The notes under the pieces were generated by a model. That model was not told the DNA's origin. It worked only from the letters and a program-made list of their open reading frames with translations, and did no database searches. From Pseudomonas sp. H1h (GTDB lineage Bacteria > Pseudomonadota > Gammaproteobacteria > Pseudomonadales > Pseudomonadaceae), in contig NZ_AYMJ01000021.1 of NCBI RefSeq assembly GCF_000633255.1, positions 85,255 through 149,254 on the forward strand: 64,000 nucleotides of DNA, read 5' to 3'. Both the position numbers and the translations under genes were made by a program. Below are positions 16,000 to 24,030 of the stretch, in pieces. How positions within the stretch are numbered: position 1 is the first letter of the stretch; each line of letters starts with the position of its first letter.

Positions 16000-17112
16000 A
16001 TGACTTCAACCACTGCCGTGACAGATCCAGCAGCACCAAAAGTACGGGAAGCACACGGCACAGCCGGCGATCAACTTGACATCAAAAACTTCTATTCCGC
16101 CGATCATGTCACCGCTCAAGTCCCGCAATACACCGGCATGGAACGCGGTCACACGGTTCGTATCGCTTGGGAAAACCCACGGCACACCCACTACTCGCAA
16201 GTCATCACGGTAGGAACACCAGGCACCATCGACATCCCCATTCCGCGCCTGGAGGCGATCGATAGCATTGGCCACACCGTGAAAATCAACTACACGGTGC
16301 GGACCGCGCCGGGCACTGCACTGATCCCCTCCAGATACTTGCTGCTGCACGTCCTTCCTCAGCCATTCGATTTACTGGCACCAACACTATCGAGCGACCA
16401 GAAAACCCTTAGCGTGAACTATGCAGGCATGACAACAGGCTATACGGTGCGTATTCGCGCGGCAGCCAACACGACCTGGCAAAGTGATGAGAAACCGGTT
16501 CAGGCAGGTGTCACCCCGACTTTCCCCCTTCCTTCCGATTGGCTAACCACCAATCGCGGCGCCAATGCCTTGATCAATTACACCGTATACAAATCGGGTA
16601 GTGGTGAGCGATTGATGTTTTCGAAGGTGTTGAGAGTATTGGTAGGTGAAGCGATACCTGAGCCGATACTATTTGAAAATTTCGATGGCCAACCTCATAG
16701 CAGCATTGTCGCGGGTCAAAGCATCAACATTCCAAGCATGACCATAACGCTCACCTCAGGACCTAACTCAAGCGGCATTCAAACATACGAGGCTCCCGTA
16801 GCGGGAATGCTCACAGGCCCGGCTATTGTGACCAACTCAGGCGTCGAATCACCGACAGGCCAGCAACTGATCACACTAAGCCTAAAATCAGCCTACTCTC
16901 GGGTCAGATTTGCGTACACCTATCAACTGCGAGCCGCAGAAATCAGTTTTTCCGACAACTTGGGAAATGTAGGGTCGAGGAACCTTCCAGCAGACGCCTC
17001 CAACGGCCATAAATGGGTCGATTTTTCCGCACCCACCGGCAGGAAAATTACATCCATTCAAATCGTATCAAGGGACTGGTCCTACCTGGATCACTTTCAA
17101 CTCTGGGTTTGA
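16000..17112 (+). CDS. Inserted beta-sandwich repeat protein of unknown function
   Basis: A 370-aa protein on the strand opposite to all its neighbours, with lower GC content. GGAG eight bases before the ATG supports the start. It contains two similar ~95-residue units (about 30-120 and 125-215), each with a YTGM-like or YAGM-like turn, a TVRI strand and an NYTV strand, the look of Ig-like beta domains. A third, different beta-rich region (about 225-370) contains SRVRFAY and ends DHFQLWV. There is no signal peptide or membrane segment. Pseudomonads carry many hypothetical proteins with this repeat style, but I cannot assign a function. It sits inside the flhA-flhB insert. Confidence 0.75.
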   Translation: MTSTTAVTDPAAPKVREAHGTAGDQLDIKNFYSADHVTAQVPQYTGMERGHTVRIAWENPRHTHYSQVITVGTPGTIDIPIPRLEAIDSIGHTVKINYTVRTAPGTALIPSRYLLLHVLPQPFDLLAPTLSSDQKTLSVNYAGMTTGYTVRIRAAANTTWQSDEKPVQAGVTPTFPLPSDWLTTNRGANALINYTVYKSGSGERLMFSKVLRVLVGEAIPEPILFENFDGQPHSSIVAGQSINIPSMTITLTSGPNSSGIQTYEAPVAGMLTGPAIVTNSGVESPTGQQLITLSLKSAYSRVRFAYTYQLRAAEISFSDNLGNVGSRNLPADASNGHKWVDFSAPTGRKITSIQIVSRDWSYLDHFQLWV

Positions 17113-17183
17113 GTCCCGCCAGGAGTCTGACCAGGATGGCGTCTTAGACTTGCTCGCGAAGAGACCCGAGAAATCAGCACAAA

Positions 17184-17215
17184 GTGTCTTTTAAACTCCG
17201 GTGTTTAAAAGACAC
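17184..17215. terminator. Perfect 13-bp hairpin after the inserted gene
   Basis: GTGTCTTTTAAAC, a 6-base loop, then its exact complement. It lies 71 bp past the stop of the 370-aa gene and 95 bp before the preferred start of the DUF6124 gene. No T-run follows, though the arms are AT-rich. It may end transcription or protect the 3' end. Confidence 0.5.
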
Positions 17216-17310
17216 CTTCAGACACGCCTTAGAGGCTACGAATCCTTGCGCCGTTGCCTACAGCCACGCCAGAATCCGCCGGCTTGTGCGCCTTGGGGTC
17301 GGGTTCTATT

Positions 17311-17646
17311 GTGGGTCGGTCGCTGATTGTTCAGCCTAAAAAGCTCCACGATGCCGCCGACCGCGCGCTCGACCATTACCTCTGCCCGCCCGGCTCCACT
17401 CCACCGCCACGCAGAACCCGCCGGATGTATGCCGTCACCGCAGACTTCAAAAACGAAGAGCTGCTGGCCGATGCCTGCGAAACCCTCGCCTCAGCCAGAA
17501 ACATGGTCAATGACTTCGCCCACCTCATGCCCGCCTCGCAGCGCAAGACATTAATGGGCATCGGGCAACTGATCATGCTCGGGGAACTGGCAGCGAATCG
17601 GGTGCTGGATAATCTGGAACTTCAGCCGTCGCAGACCTCCGTGTAA
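17311..17646 (+). CDS. DUF6124-type small Pseudomonas protein
   Basis: About 111 aa with the family hallmark KKLHDAADRALDHYL near the N terminus, then a conserved ELLADACETLASARNMVNDFA segment and a C-terminal helix with IGQLIMLGELAANRVLD. I recall these as a Pseudomonas-restricted DUF6124 family of unknown function, often in multiple copies. The start is uncertain: GTG at 17311 or TTG at 17254. The usual Pro-rich N terminus is not recognisable, so the 5' end may be damaged. It is the second plus-strand gene of the insert. Confidence 0.6.
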   Translation: MGRSLIVQPKKLHDAADRALDHYLCPPGSTPPPRRTRRMYAVTADFKNEELLADACETLASARNMVNDFAHLMPASQRKTLMGIGQLIMLGELAANRVLDNLELQPSQTSV

Positions 17647-17678
17647 AGGCTTGAGACATGCGTCGTGGCGGTTGACGC

Positions 17679-17760
17679 CTTCGCGAGCAGGCTCGCTCCC
17701 ACAGGGAAATGCATTCCAAATGTGGGAGCGACGGTGCGACGATTCGACCTGCTCGCGAAA
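17679..17760. repeat. REP inverted-repeat pair, imperfect
   Basis: Facing arms TTCGCGAGCAGGCTCGCTCC and a diverged partner GGGAGCGACGG...CCTGCTCGCGAAA. It begins 32 bp after the DUF6124 stop and abuts the flhA remnant. Confidence 0.75.
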
Positions 17761-17764
17761 GCGA

Positions 17765-17924
17765 CCTGACCGTGGAGCATCACCACCCGCGTCGACGCCA
17801 CGTTCAACGCCAGCCGCAGCAGCGTCGCCAGCATGACCAGCAGCAACAACGGCACGCCCAGATTGTCTCGACTGAGGTCGGCAATGTTCGAGCGTGCGCT
17901 GTTGATTAACTGAGAGCGATCCAC
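17765..17924 (-). pseudogene. flhA 5'-end remnant with internal deletion
   Basis: This copies flhA bases 15376-15679 with five or fewer mismatches but lacks 144 bp (15442-15585), lost between two TCGCCA repeats. The first 35 or so codons of FlhA are intact (MDRSQLINSARSN..., with Gly20 changed to Asp), then jump in frame to the ATLLRLALNVASTR segment and stop matching at VVMLHGQ. An open frame continues to 17622 through REP sequence, but no functional FlhA could result. Confidence 0.92.
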
Positions 17925-18008
17925 CGGTTTTCCCCGTTCCTTTAAAGCAAACTTTTGACGCCCAAAGCAGGGGCACGGCGGCTACCGCAAGAGGCCTTCC
18001 AACTTTTG
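17925..18008 (-). repeat. Duplicated flhA leader
   Basis: Matches the flhA upstream segment 15680-15763 with three mismatches, completing the second copy of the flhA 5' region. The similarity ends sharply at AACTTTTG on both sides, which marks the insert boundary at 15764. Confidence 0.9.
17986..18001 (-). promoter_or_regulatory. Duplicated (orphan) sigma54-type promoter
   Basis: TGGAAG-N5-TTGCG on the minus strand, the counterpart of the flhA promoter at 15741-15756 with -24 GG and -12 GC intact. It now faces the flhA remnant and, beyond it, the antisense strand of the two inserted genes. Confidence 0.5.
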
Positions 18009-18029
18009 CCAATGATTGAAACAGAAGGG

Positions 18030-18152
18030 TTTATCGGGAAAATTCCGGCGCCTGGACTGACGCATTCGCGAGCAAGCCCGCTCCCACAGGGGATCTGTGT
18101 GATACCCCAATTCTGTATTCACCGAAGATCGAATGTGGGAGCGGGCTTGCTC
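18030..18152. repeat. 123-bp direct repeat containing a REP pair, copy 1
   Basis: TTTATCGGGAAAAT through GGGCTTGCTC recurs 235 bp to the right with three mismatches. It includes a facing-arm REP element (18065-18154) whose right arm is truncated after GCTTGCTCCC. Confidence 0.88.
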
Positions 18153-18264
18153 CCTTACAGGCGCGCGAAATCACCCCGCAATCAAACGGCAAAAAGAAGG
18201 CAAGCACACCTGTCAGAGGTGACAGGTCACGCCCGTTTTCAGACAGAAGGCATCAGTCTTGGAA

Positions 18265-18387
18265 TTTATCGGGAAAATGTCGGCGCCTGGACTGACGCTT
18301 TCGCGAGCAAGCCCGCTCCCACAGGGGATCTGTGTGATACCCCAATTCTGTATTCACCGAAGATCGAATGTGGGAGCGGGCTTGCTC
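18265..18387. repeat. 123-bp direct repeat containing a REP pair, copy 2
   Basis: Second copy of 18030-18152; its REP doublet (18299-18393) is complete. It ends about 25 bp before the flhB stop. Between the copies lies a small CCTGTCA-GAGG-TGACAGG hairpin. The 770-bp gap 17647-18416 thus consists of REP elements, the flhA remnant and this direct repeat, with no intact gene. Confidence 0.88.
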
Positions 18388-18416
18388 GCGAAGAGGCCAT
18401 CAGCGGCACCGCAGGA

Positions 18417-19556
18417 TCAGGAATCGCGGCGCAGATCCGGCGGGATCGGCAAGTCGTCCTTGAGCGGATCCGGGCGCTTGCCCTTGCCGGCACGGTACTG
18501 GCGGATCTGGTAGACGTAGGCCAGCACCTGAGCAACCGCCAGATACAGGCCGCCGGGGATTTCCTGATCCAGTTCAGTGGAGTAGTAGATCGAGCGTGCC
18601 AACCCCGGCGATTCGAGGAGCATGACGTTGTTGGCGACGGCGATTTCGCGGATCTTCAGCGCGAGGAAGTCGCTGCCCTTGGCCAGCAGCACCGGCGCCC
18701 CGCCCTTCTCCGAGTCGTACTTGAGCGCGACGGCGTAGTGGGTCGGGTTGGTGATGACCACGTCGGCGTCGGGAATCGCCGCCATCATCCGCCGCTGCGA
18801 CATTTCGCGCTGGGTCTGACGGATGCGCTGCTTGACCTCCGGACGACCTTCCTGATCCTTGTGCTCGTCGCGCACTTCCTGCTTGGTCATCAGCAGTTTC
18901 TTGTGGCTTTCCCAGAGCTGCACCGGCACATCGACCGCGGCGATGATAATCAGACCGCAAGCCAGCCACAGCGAACTCCAGCCCACCAGCGTCACGCTAT
19001 GAATGATCGCCTGCTCAAGCGGCTCGTGGGCGATACGCAGGAAATCGTCGATGTCGGACGACAACACCATCAGTGCCACGAACAAGGTGATGATGAACTT
19101 GGCCAGCGCCTTGAGCAGTTCTATCACCGCCTTCATCGAGAACATGCGCTTGAGGCCCGCACCCGGGTTCATCCGGCTGAATTTCGGTGCCATGGAGCCG
19201 GCCGCGAACAGCCAGCCACCAAGGGAAATCGGCCCGATCAGCGCGGCCAGCAACAGCGTGATCATGACCGGCTGGATCGCGACCAGCGCGATCTTGCCCG
19301 AGACCAGCAGGAACGTGCCCATGGACTTTTCATCCATGATCACTTCCCGCGACAGCGAGAAATTCAGCCGCATCACGTCCATCAGTTCTTGCGCCAGCAT
19401 ACCGCCAAATATCAGCAGGCCACCGGCACCGGCAAGCATTACCGCCAGGGTATTGAGCTCTTTGGAACGAGCAATCTCACCCTTCTCACGGGAGTCTTTT
19501 TTACGTTTATCCGTGGGGTCTTCTGTTTTGTCCTGACCGCTTTCGCTCTCAGCCAT
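18417..19556 (-). CDS. flhB: Flagellar export switch protein FlhB
   Basis: A 379-aa export-gate protein. A charged N terminus (TEDPTDKRKKDSREKG) is followed by four membrane helices (about 35-55, 88-115, 145-168, 188-210). The cytoplasmic domain has the autocleavage motif NPTH at 270-273, then HYAVALKYD. Cleavage there allows FliK to switch export from hook to filament proteins. It is the last gene of the fliK-to-flhB run, 4 bp from fliR. Confidence 0.96.
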   Translation of the reverse strand: MAESESGQDKTEDPTDKRKKDSREKGEIARSKELNTLAVMLAGAGGLLIFGGMLAQELMDVMRLNFSLSREVIMDEKSMGTFLLVSGKIALVAIQPVMITLLLAALIGPISLGGWLFAAGSMAPKFSRMNPGAGLKRMFSMKAVIELLKALAKFIITLFVALMVLSSDIDDFLRIAHEPLEQAIIHSVTLVGWSSLWLACGLIIIAAVDVPVQLWESHKKLLMTKQEVRDEHKDQEGRPEVKQRIRQTQREMSQRRMMAAIPDADVVITNPTHYAVALKYDSEKGGAPVLLAKGSDFLALKIREIAVANNVMLLESPGLARSIYYSTELDQEIPGGLYLAVAQVLAYVYQIRQYRAGKGKRPDPLKDDLPIPPDLRRDS

Positions 19557-19559
19557 GAC

Positions 19560-20345
19560 TCAGCGCGCTCGTGCCAGTTCGCGTAACAACTGCAGGGCCT
19601 CGGAGGCCAGCGGTTGATACTGATTGAGAATGTCCGCCAGGCCGACCCAGACAATGAACAGGCCAAGCACCAGGGTCAGTGGAAAACCGATGGAGAAGAT
19701 GTTCAGTTGCGGCGCCGCACGTGTCATCACGCCGAACGCGATGTTGACCACCAGCAGTGCGGTAACCGCCGGCAACACCAGCAACAACGCCGCGCCCAAT
19801 ACCCAGCCGAGCTTGCCGGCCAGCTCCCAGTACTGCGCCGTCATCAACCCGCCGCCCACTGGCAGCGTGGTGAAGCTCTCGGTGAGCACCTCGAAGACCA
19901 CCAGATGGCCGTTCATCGACAGGAACAGCAAGGTCACCAGCATGGTGAAGAACTGGCCGATCACCGCCACCGAGACGCCGTTGGCCGGGTCGACCATCGA
20001 GGCGAAGCCCATGCCCATCTGGATCGCGACAATCTGCCCGGCCACGGCAAAGGCCTGGAAAAACAGCTGCAGGGAAAACCCGAGCACCGCGCCGACCAGA
20101 ATCTGCTCGGCGATCAGCAACCAGCCACTGAGAGCAAGCGGACTGACCTCCGGCATCGGCGGCAGGCCCGGGGCAATACACACGGTGATCGCCACGGCGA
20201 AATACAAACGTATCCGGCGCGACACCAGCGTGGTGCCGAACACCGGCATCACCATCAGCATCGACGCGACGCGAAACAGCGGCAACATGAACGATGCCAC
20301 CCAGGTACTGATCTGGGTGTCGGTCAGCTGAAGCAGTGATTGCAT
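19560..20345 (-). CDS. fliR: Flagellar export gate protein FliR
   Basis: A 261-aa integral membrane protein with about six hydrophobic helices, including VASMLMVMPVFGTTLVSRRIR and the IVAIQMGMGFASMVDPANG motif typical of FliR. With FliP and FliQ it forms the export channel of the basal body. It lies 3 bp after fliQ and 4 bp before flhB. Confidence 0.95.
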   Translation of the reverse strand: MQSLLQLTDTQISTWVASFMLPLFRVASMLMVMPVFGTTLVSRRIRLYFAVAITVCIAPGLPPMPEVSPLALSGWLLIAEQILVGAVLGFSLQLFFQAFAVAGQIVAIQMGMGFASMVDPANGVSVAVIGQFFTMLVTLLFLSMNGHLVVFEVLTESFTTLPVGGGLMTAQYWELAGKLGWVLGAALLLVLPAVTALLVVNIAFGVMTRAAPQLNIFSIGFPLTLVLGLFIVWVGLADILNQYQPLASEALQLLRELARAR

Positions 20346-20348
20346 GGC

Positions 20349-20618
20349 TCAGCCGATGACCATCGGAATGTTCTTGTAGAGCTGGATGATGTATTCCATG
20401 AACGTCTGCACCAGCCATGGGCCGGCAACGATCAGGGTCACCAGCATCACCAGCAGACGCGGCAGAAAGCTCAGGGTCTGTTCGTTGATCTGCGTCGCGG
20501 CCTGGAACATCGCCACCAGCAGGCCGATCAGCAGGCTCGGCACGACGAGGATTGCGACCATCATCGTGGTCAGCCACAGCGCTTCACGAAAGATATCGAC
20601 CGCAACTTCCGGCGTCAT
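20349..20618 (-). CDS. fliQ: Flagellar export gate protein FliQ
   Basis: An 89-aa protein with two membrane helices (about 15-40 and 53-75) and the family signature ATQINEQTLSFLPRLL. Four copies assemble around FliP5FliR1. It overlaps the fliP stop by 4 bp. Confidence 0.95.
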   Translation of the reverse strand: MTPEVAVDIFREALWLTTMMVAILVVPSLLIGLLVAMFQAATQINEQTLSFLPRLLVMLVTLIVAGPWLVQTFMEYIIQLYKNIPMVIG

Positions 20619-21373
20619 GGCGAAACACCTCCGAAGCTACTGGCCAGGGTGCCGATAATCAGCGCCCAGCCATCTACCAGCACGAACAGCATGATCTTGA
20701 ACGGCAGGGAAATGATCAGCGGCGACAGCATCATCATACCCATCGCCATCAGCACACTGGCCACGACCAGGTCGATGATCAGGAACGGAATGAAGATCAT
20801 GAAGCCGATCTGAAACGCAGTTTTAAGCTCGGACGTGACGAATGCCGGCACCAGAATGGTCAGCGGCGCCTGATCCGGGGTGGCGATGTCGGTGCGCTTG
20901 GACAGGCGCATGAACAACTCCAGATCGCTGGTGCGGGTCTGCGCGAGCATGAAGTCCTTGATTGGCACCTGAGCCTTTTCCACGGCCTGCTGCGCGGTGA
21001 GTTTTTCCGCCAGATACGGCTGCAGCGCATCGTTGTTCACCCGATCGAACACCGGGGCCATGATGAACATGGTCAGGAACAGCGCCATGCCGGTGAGGAT
21101 CTGGTTCGATGGCGTCTGCTGCAGACCCAGGGCCTGACGCAGGATCGAAAAGACGATAATGATCCGGGTGAAACTGGTCATCAGGATCACGGCCGCCGGA
21201 ATGAAGCTCAGGGCGGTCATGATCAGCAGGATCTGCAGGCTGACCGAATACTCCTGCGCGCCGTCGGCGTTGGTGCCCAGCGTGATCGCCGGGATCGACA
21301 ACGGATCGGCGGCGAACGCCAGCGGCGCGGCCAGCATCAGGGCCAGCGTCAAGACGATACGTAGCGCACCCAT
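20615..21373 (-). CDS. fliP: Flagellar export gate protein FliP
   Basis: A 252-aa protein with a cleavable signal peptide (about 1-22, ending AFA) and four membrane helices. Family motifs RIIIVFSILRQALGLQQTPSNQ and PAFVTSELKTAFQIGFMIFIPFLIIDLVV are present. It forms the pentameric core of the export channel. Its start shares one base with the fliO stop. Confidence 0.96.
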   Translation of the reverse strand: MGALRIVLTLALMLAAPLAFAADPLSIPAITLGTNADGAQEYSVSLQILLIMTALSFIPAAVILMTSFTRIIIVFSILRQALGLQQTPSNQILTGMALFLTMFIMAPVFDRVNNDALQPYLAEKLTAQQAVEKAQVPIKDFMLAQTRTSDLELFMRLSKRTDIATPDQAPLTILVPAFVTSELKTAFQIGFMIFIPFLIIDLVVASVLMAMGMMMLSPLIISLPFKIMLFVLVDGWALIIGTLASSFGGVSP

Positions 21374-21822
21374 TACTTCTTATCCTTCTGATCCTTGCCG
21401 AGAATCTTCAGCAGATGCTGGGCAAATTCCGGGGTCGCTTTCTCGCTGGTGCTCGGCACCTGCACCGGCTCCTTGAGCACATGCAGCGCGGTGATGGTGC
21501 CAGGGCTGAGCCCTAACAGAATCTGTTCGTTGCCGACCTGCACCAGCATCAGCCGGTCGCGCGGGCCAAGGGCACGGGAGCCGATCAGCTCGATCACCTG
21601 GCCCTTGCCCGCAGGACCGGCCTGCTGCACCCGGCGCAACAGCCAGGCGAGGAAGAAGATCAACCCGAGTACCAGCAACAAACCGAACACCAACTGCGTC
21701 AGTTGCCCGGCCACGCCACTGCCGACCGCCGGCGCGGCAGTCGCAGCAGCAGTCGTGGCGGCCGGTTCGGCGGCCAGCACACTCAATGGCAGCGCCAGCA
21801 GCGCCCAGAGAAAGCGCTTCAC
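21373..21822 (-). CDS. fliO: Flagellar assembly protein FliO
   Basis: A 149-aa protein with a signal-like N terminus (MKRFLWALLALPLSVLA), an Ala/Thr-rich spacer, one membrane helix (about 42-66, LVFGLLLVLGLIFFLAWLL) and a cytoplasmic FliO domain with RALGPRDRLMLVQVGNEQILLG. FliO helps FliP assemble. It is located between fliN and fliP. Confidence 0.92.
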   Translation of the reverse strand: MKRFLWALLALPLSVLAAEPAATTAAATAAPAVGSGVAGQLTQLVFGLLLVLGLIFFLAWLLRRVQQAGPAGKGQVIELIGSRALGPRDRLMLVQVGNEQILLGLSPGTITALHVLKEPVQVPSTSEKATPEFAQHLLKILGKDQKDKK

Positions 21823-22281
21823 TCAGCGCAGCTTCTTGATGCGTTCGCTTGGGCTGATCACGTCGGTCAGGCGGATGCCGAACTTCTCGTTGACCACCAC
21901 CACTTCGCCGTGTGCGATCAGCGTGCCGTTGACCAGCACGTCCAGTGGCTCACCCGCCAGGCGATCAAGCTCGATCACCGAACCCTGGTTGAGTTGCAGC
22001 AGGTTGCGAATGTTGATGTCTGTGCTGCCCACTTCCATCGAGATCGATACCGGGATGTCGAGGATCACGTCCAGGTTCGGACCGTCCAGCGTCACCGGAT
22101 CGTTGTTCTTCGGCACGCTGCCGAACTCTTCCATCGGCAGACGGTTGGAGCTGGCGGCGCCGGCGTCAGCGGCCAGCAGCGCGTCGATGTCAGCCTGGCC
22201 GTCACCGGTCTCTTCCAGGGCAGCAGCCCATTCGTCAGCCAGTGCCTGATCGTCCTGGGCGTTCATATCGTCGTTCATCAT
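21823..22281 (-). CDS. fliN: Flagellar motor switch protein FliN
   Basis: A C-ring protein of 151-152 aa. An acidic variable N terminus (about 1-65) precedes the SpoA domain (about 70-150) with LDIPVSISMEVG, LNQGSVIELDRLAGEPLDV and GEVVVVNEKFGIRLTD. Two adjacent ATGs (22281 and 22278) compete; the second has better spacing to GAGGA. With FliM it controls rotation direction and docks the export ATPase. Confidence 0.95.
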   Translation of the reverse strand: MMNDDMNAQDDQALADEWAAALEETGDGQADIDALLAADAGAASSNRLPMEEFGSVPKNNDPVTLDGPNLDVILDIPVSISMEVGSTDINIRNLLQLNQGSVIELDRLAGEPLDVLVNGTLIAHGEVVVVNEKFGIRLTDVISPSERIKKLR

Positions 22282-22334
22282 TTGTCCTCGGCGGGCAACA
22301 ATTCAGTTAAATGCGTGGGGGTGAGAGTGCCGCT

Positions 22335-23303
22335 TCAGCGACGCTCGATCGGCTCGATCACTTGCAACGCGAGGTTGCCTTTGTGCGAGCCCATCTTGAC
22401 CTTGAAGGCCGGTACGCCGTTGGCGCGCATGATCATGTCTTCCGGCATCTCGACCGGGATCACATCCCCCGGCTGCATGTGCAGGATGTCGCGCAGCTTC
22501 AACTGACGGCGGGCCACGGTGGCACCGATCGGTACGTCGACATCGAGCACGTCCTGACGCAGGGCATTGACCCAGCGCTCGTCCTGATCGTCGAGGTCCG
22601 ACTGGAAACCGGCGTCGAGCATCTCGCGCACCGGCTCAATCATCGAGTACGGCATGGTCACGTGCAGGTCGCCGCCACCGCCGTCGAGTTCGATGTGGAA
22701 TGTCGATACGACAATCGCTTCGCTCGGGCCGACGATGTTGGCCATGGCCGGGTTCACTTCCGAGTTGATGTACTCGAAATTGACTTCCATGATTGCCTGC
22801 CAGGCTTCCTTCAAATCGACGAAGGCCTGTTCCAGCACCATGCGCACCACGCGCAGCTCGGTCGGGGTGAATTCACGGCCTTCGATCTTGGCGTGACGAC
22901 CGTCGCCGCCGAAGAAGTTGTCCACCAGCTTGAACACCAGTTTGGCGTCGAGGATGAACAGCGCAGTGCCGCGCAGCGGTTTGATCTTGACCAGGTTGAG
23001 GCTGGTCGGCACGTACAGCGAGTGCACGTATTCGCCGAACTTCATCACCTGTACGCCACCGACGGCAACGTCCGCCGAGCGGCGCAGCATGTTGAACATG
23101 CTGATGCGGGTGTAACGGGCAAAACGCTCGTTGATCATTTCCAGGGTCGGCATGCGTCCACGGACGATGCGATCCTGACTGGTCAGGTCGTAGCTTTTGA
23201 CACTGCCGGGTTCGGCAGCGTTATCGGTCTGTACCAGACCATCGTCGACGCCATGCAACAGCGCATCGATTTCATCCTGGGACAGCAGATCCTGCACGGC
23301 CAT
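22335..23303 (-). CDS. fliM: Flagellar motor switch protein FliM
   Basis: A 322-aa C-ring protein. The N-terminal CheY-P-binding peptide (DLLSQDEIDALLHGV) is followed by the CheC-like middle domain (about 40-230, with MLNMLRRSADV-type helices) and a C-terminal SpoA domain that pairs with FliN. It lies 9 bp after fliL and 53 bp before fliN. Confidence 0.96.
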   Translation of the reverse strand: MAVQDLLSQDEIDALLHGVDDGLVQTDNAAEPGSVKSYDLTSQDRIVRGRMPTLEMINERFARYTRISMFNMLRRSADVAVGGVQVMKFGEYVHSLYVPTSLNLVKIKPLRGTALFILDAKLVFKLVDNFFGGDGRHAKIEGREFTPTELRVVRMVLEQAFVDLKEAWQAIMEVNFEYINSEVNPAMANIVGPSEAIVVSTFHIELDGGGGDLHVTMPYSMIEPVREMLDAGFQSDLDDQDERWVNALRQDVLDVDVPIGATVARRQLKLRDILHMQPGDVIPVEMPEDMIMRANGVPAFKVKMGSHKGNLALQVIEPIERR

Positions 23304-23312
23304 GTCGTGTTC

Positions 23313-23816
23313 CTACTGCAGTACGAAATTAGTGAAAAGCAACTGTTCGATCACCACTTTGCCCAGCTCTTTCTGCGCCACTTCCTGGACGCTGGCCGTG
23401 GCCTTCTGGCGCAACATCTCCTGCCCGACCGGCGTCGCCAATGTGGCGAAATCCTGACCGGAGAAGAGCATCACCAGGTTGTTGCGGATCACCGGCATGT
23501 GCACTTTGAGCGCCTCCAGATCGGCCTGGTTACGCGCCAGCATGGTGATACTCACCTGCATGTAGCGCTGACGGCCGTTCTGGTTGTAGTTGGCGACAAA
23601 CGCTGGCGCCATCGGCTCGAAGATCGCCGGTTGCTTGCCGACCGGAGTGGCCTCGGCCGCTGCGGCAGGCTTGCTCTGAGCACTGTGCATGAAGTACCAG
23701 GTCGCGCCCACGGAGACACCGATCGCCAGCAGCAGAGCCACCACGATCAGGATGATCATCTTGAGTTTGCCTTTGGTCGCGGGGTCTTTTACAGCTGCTG
23801 CTTCGCTCTTCGCCAT
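23313..23816 (-). CDS. fliL: Flagellar basal-body protein FliL
   Basis: A 167-aa single-pass membrane protein (helix about 17-41, LKMIILIVVALLLAIGVSV) with a periplasmic stomatin-like FliL domain (about 70-167, ending EQLLFTNFVLQ). FliL surrounds stators and modulates torque. It is separated from fliK by a 214-bp gap holding a REP pair. Confidence 0.93.
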   Translation of the reverse strand: MAKSEAAAVKDPATKGKLKMIILIVVALLLAIGVSVGATWYFMHSAQSKPAAAAEATPVGKQPAIFEPMAPAFVANYNQNGRQRYMQVSITMLARNQADLEALKVHMPVIRNNLVMLFSGQDFATLATPVGQEMLRQKATASVQEVAQKELGKVVIEQLLFTNFVLQ

Positions 23817-23923
23817 GCCAATAATCCGTCACTAATCGGGTTTTCACAGTCGCACGGCAAGGCAAGAGCAAGTGTTATGCCAGAAGTGTCGAAGAGCGGA
23901 ATTGGGTAGCACCCCATAACCAA

Positions 23924-24013
23924 TGTGGGAGCGAGCCTGCTCGCGAAAGCGATTTAACATTCAACATTGATGTCGACTGTCATGACGCATTCGCGAGCAG
24001 GCTCGCTCCCACA
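23924..24013. repeat. REP inverted-repeat pair between fliL and fliK
   Basis: Facing arms GTGGGAGCGAGCCTGCTCGC and its complement about 40 bases apart. It may modulate transcript stability between fliK and the downstream genes. Confidence 0.85.
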
Positions 24014-24030
24014 AGGGGTGTTGCGTTGTA

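Noticed and set aside
18065..18393. Repeated inverted sequences as insertion-sequence ends
   Set aside because: They match the REP doublet found at other intergenic sites here, with no transposase between the copies.
17955..19586. 543-codon plus-strand frame across REP repeats and flhB
   Set aside because: Its start lies in duplicated leader and REP sequence and the remainder is antisense to flhB.
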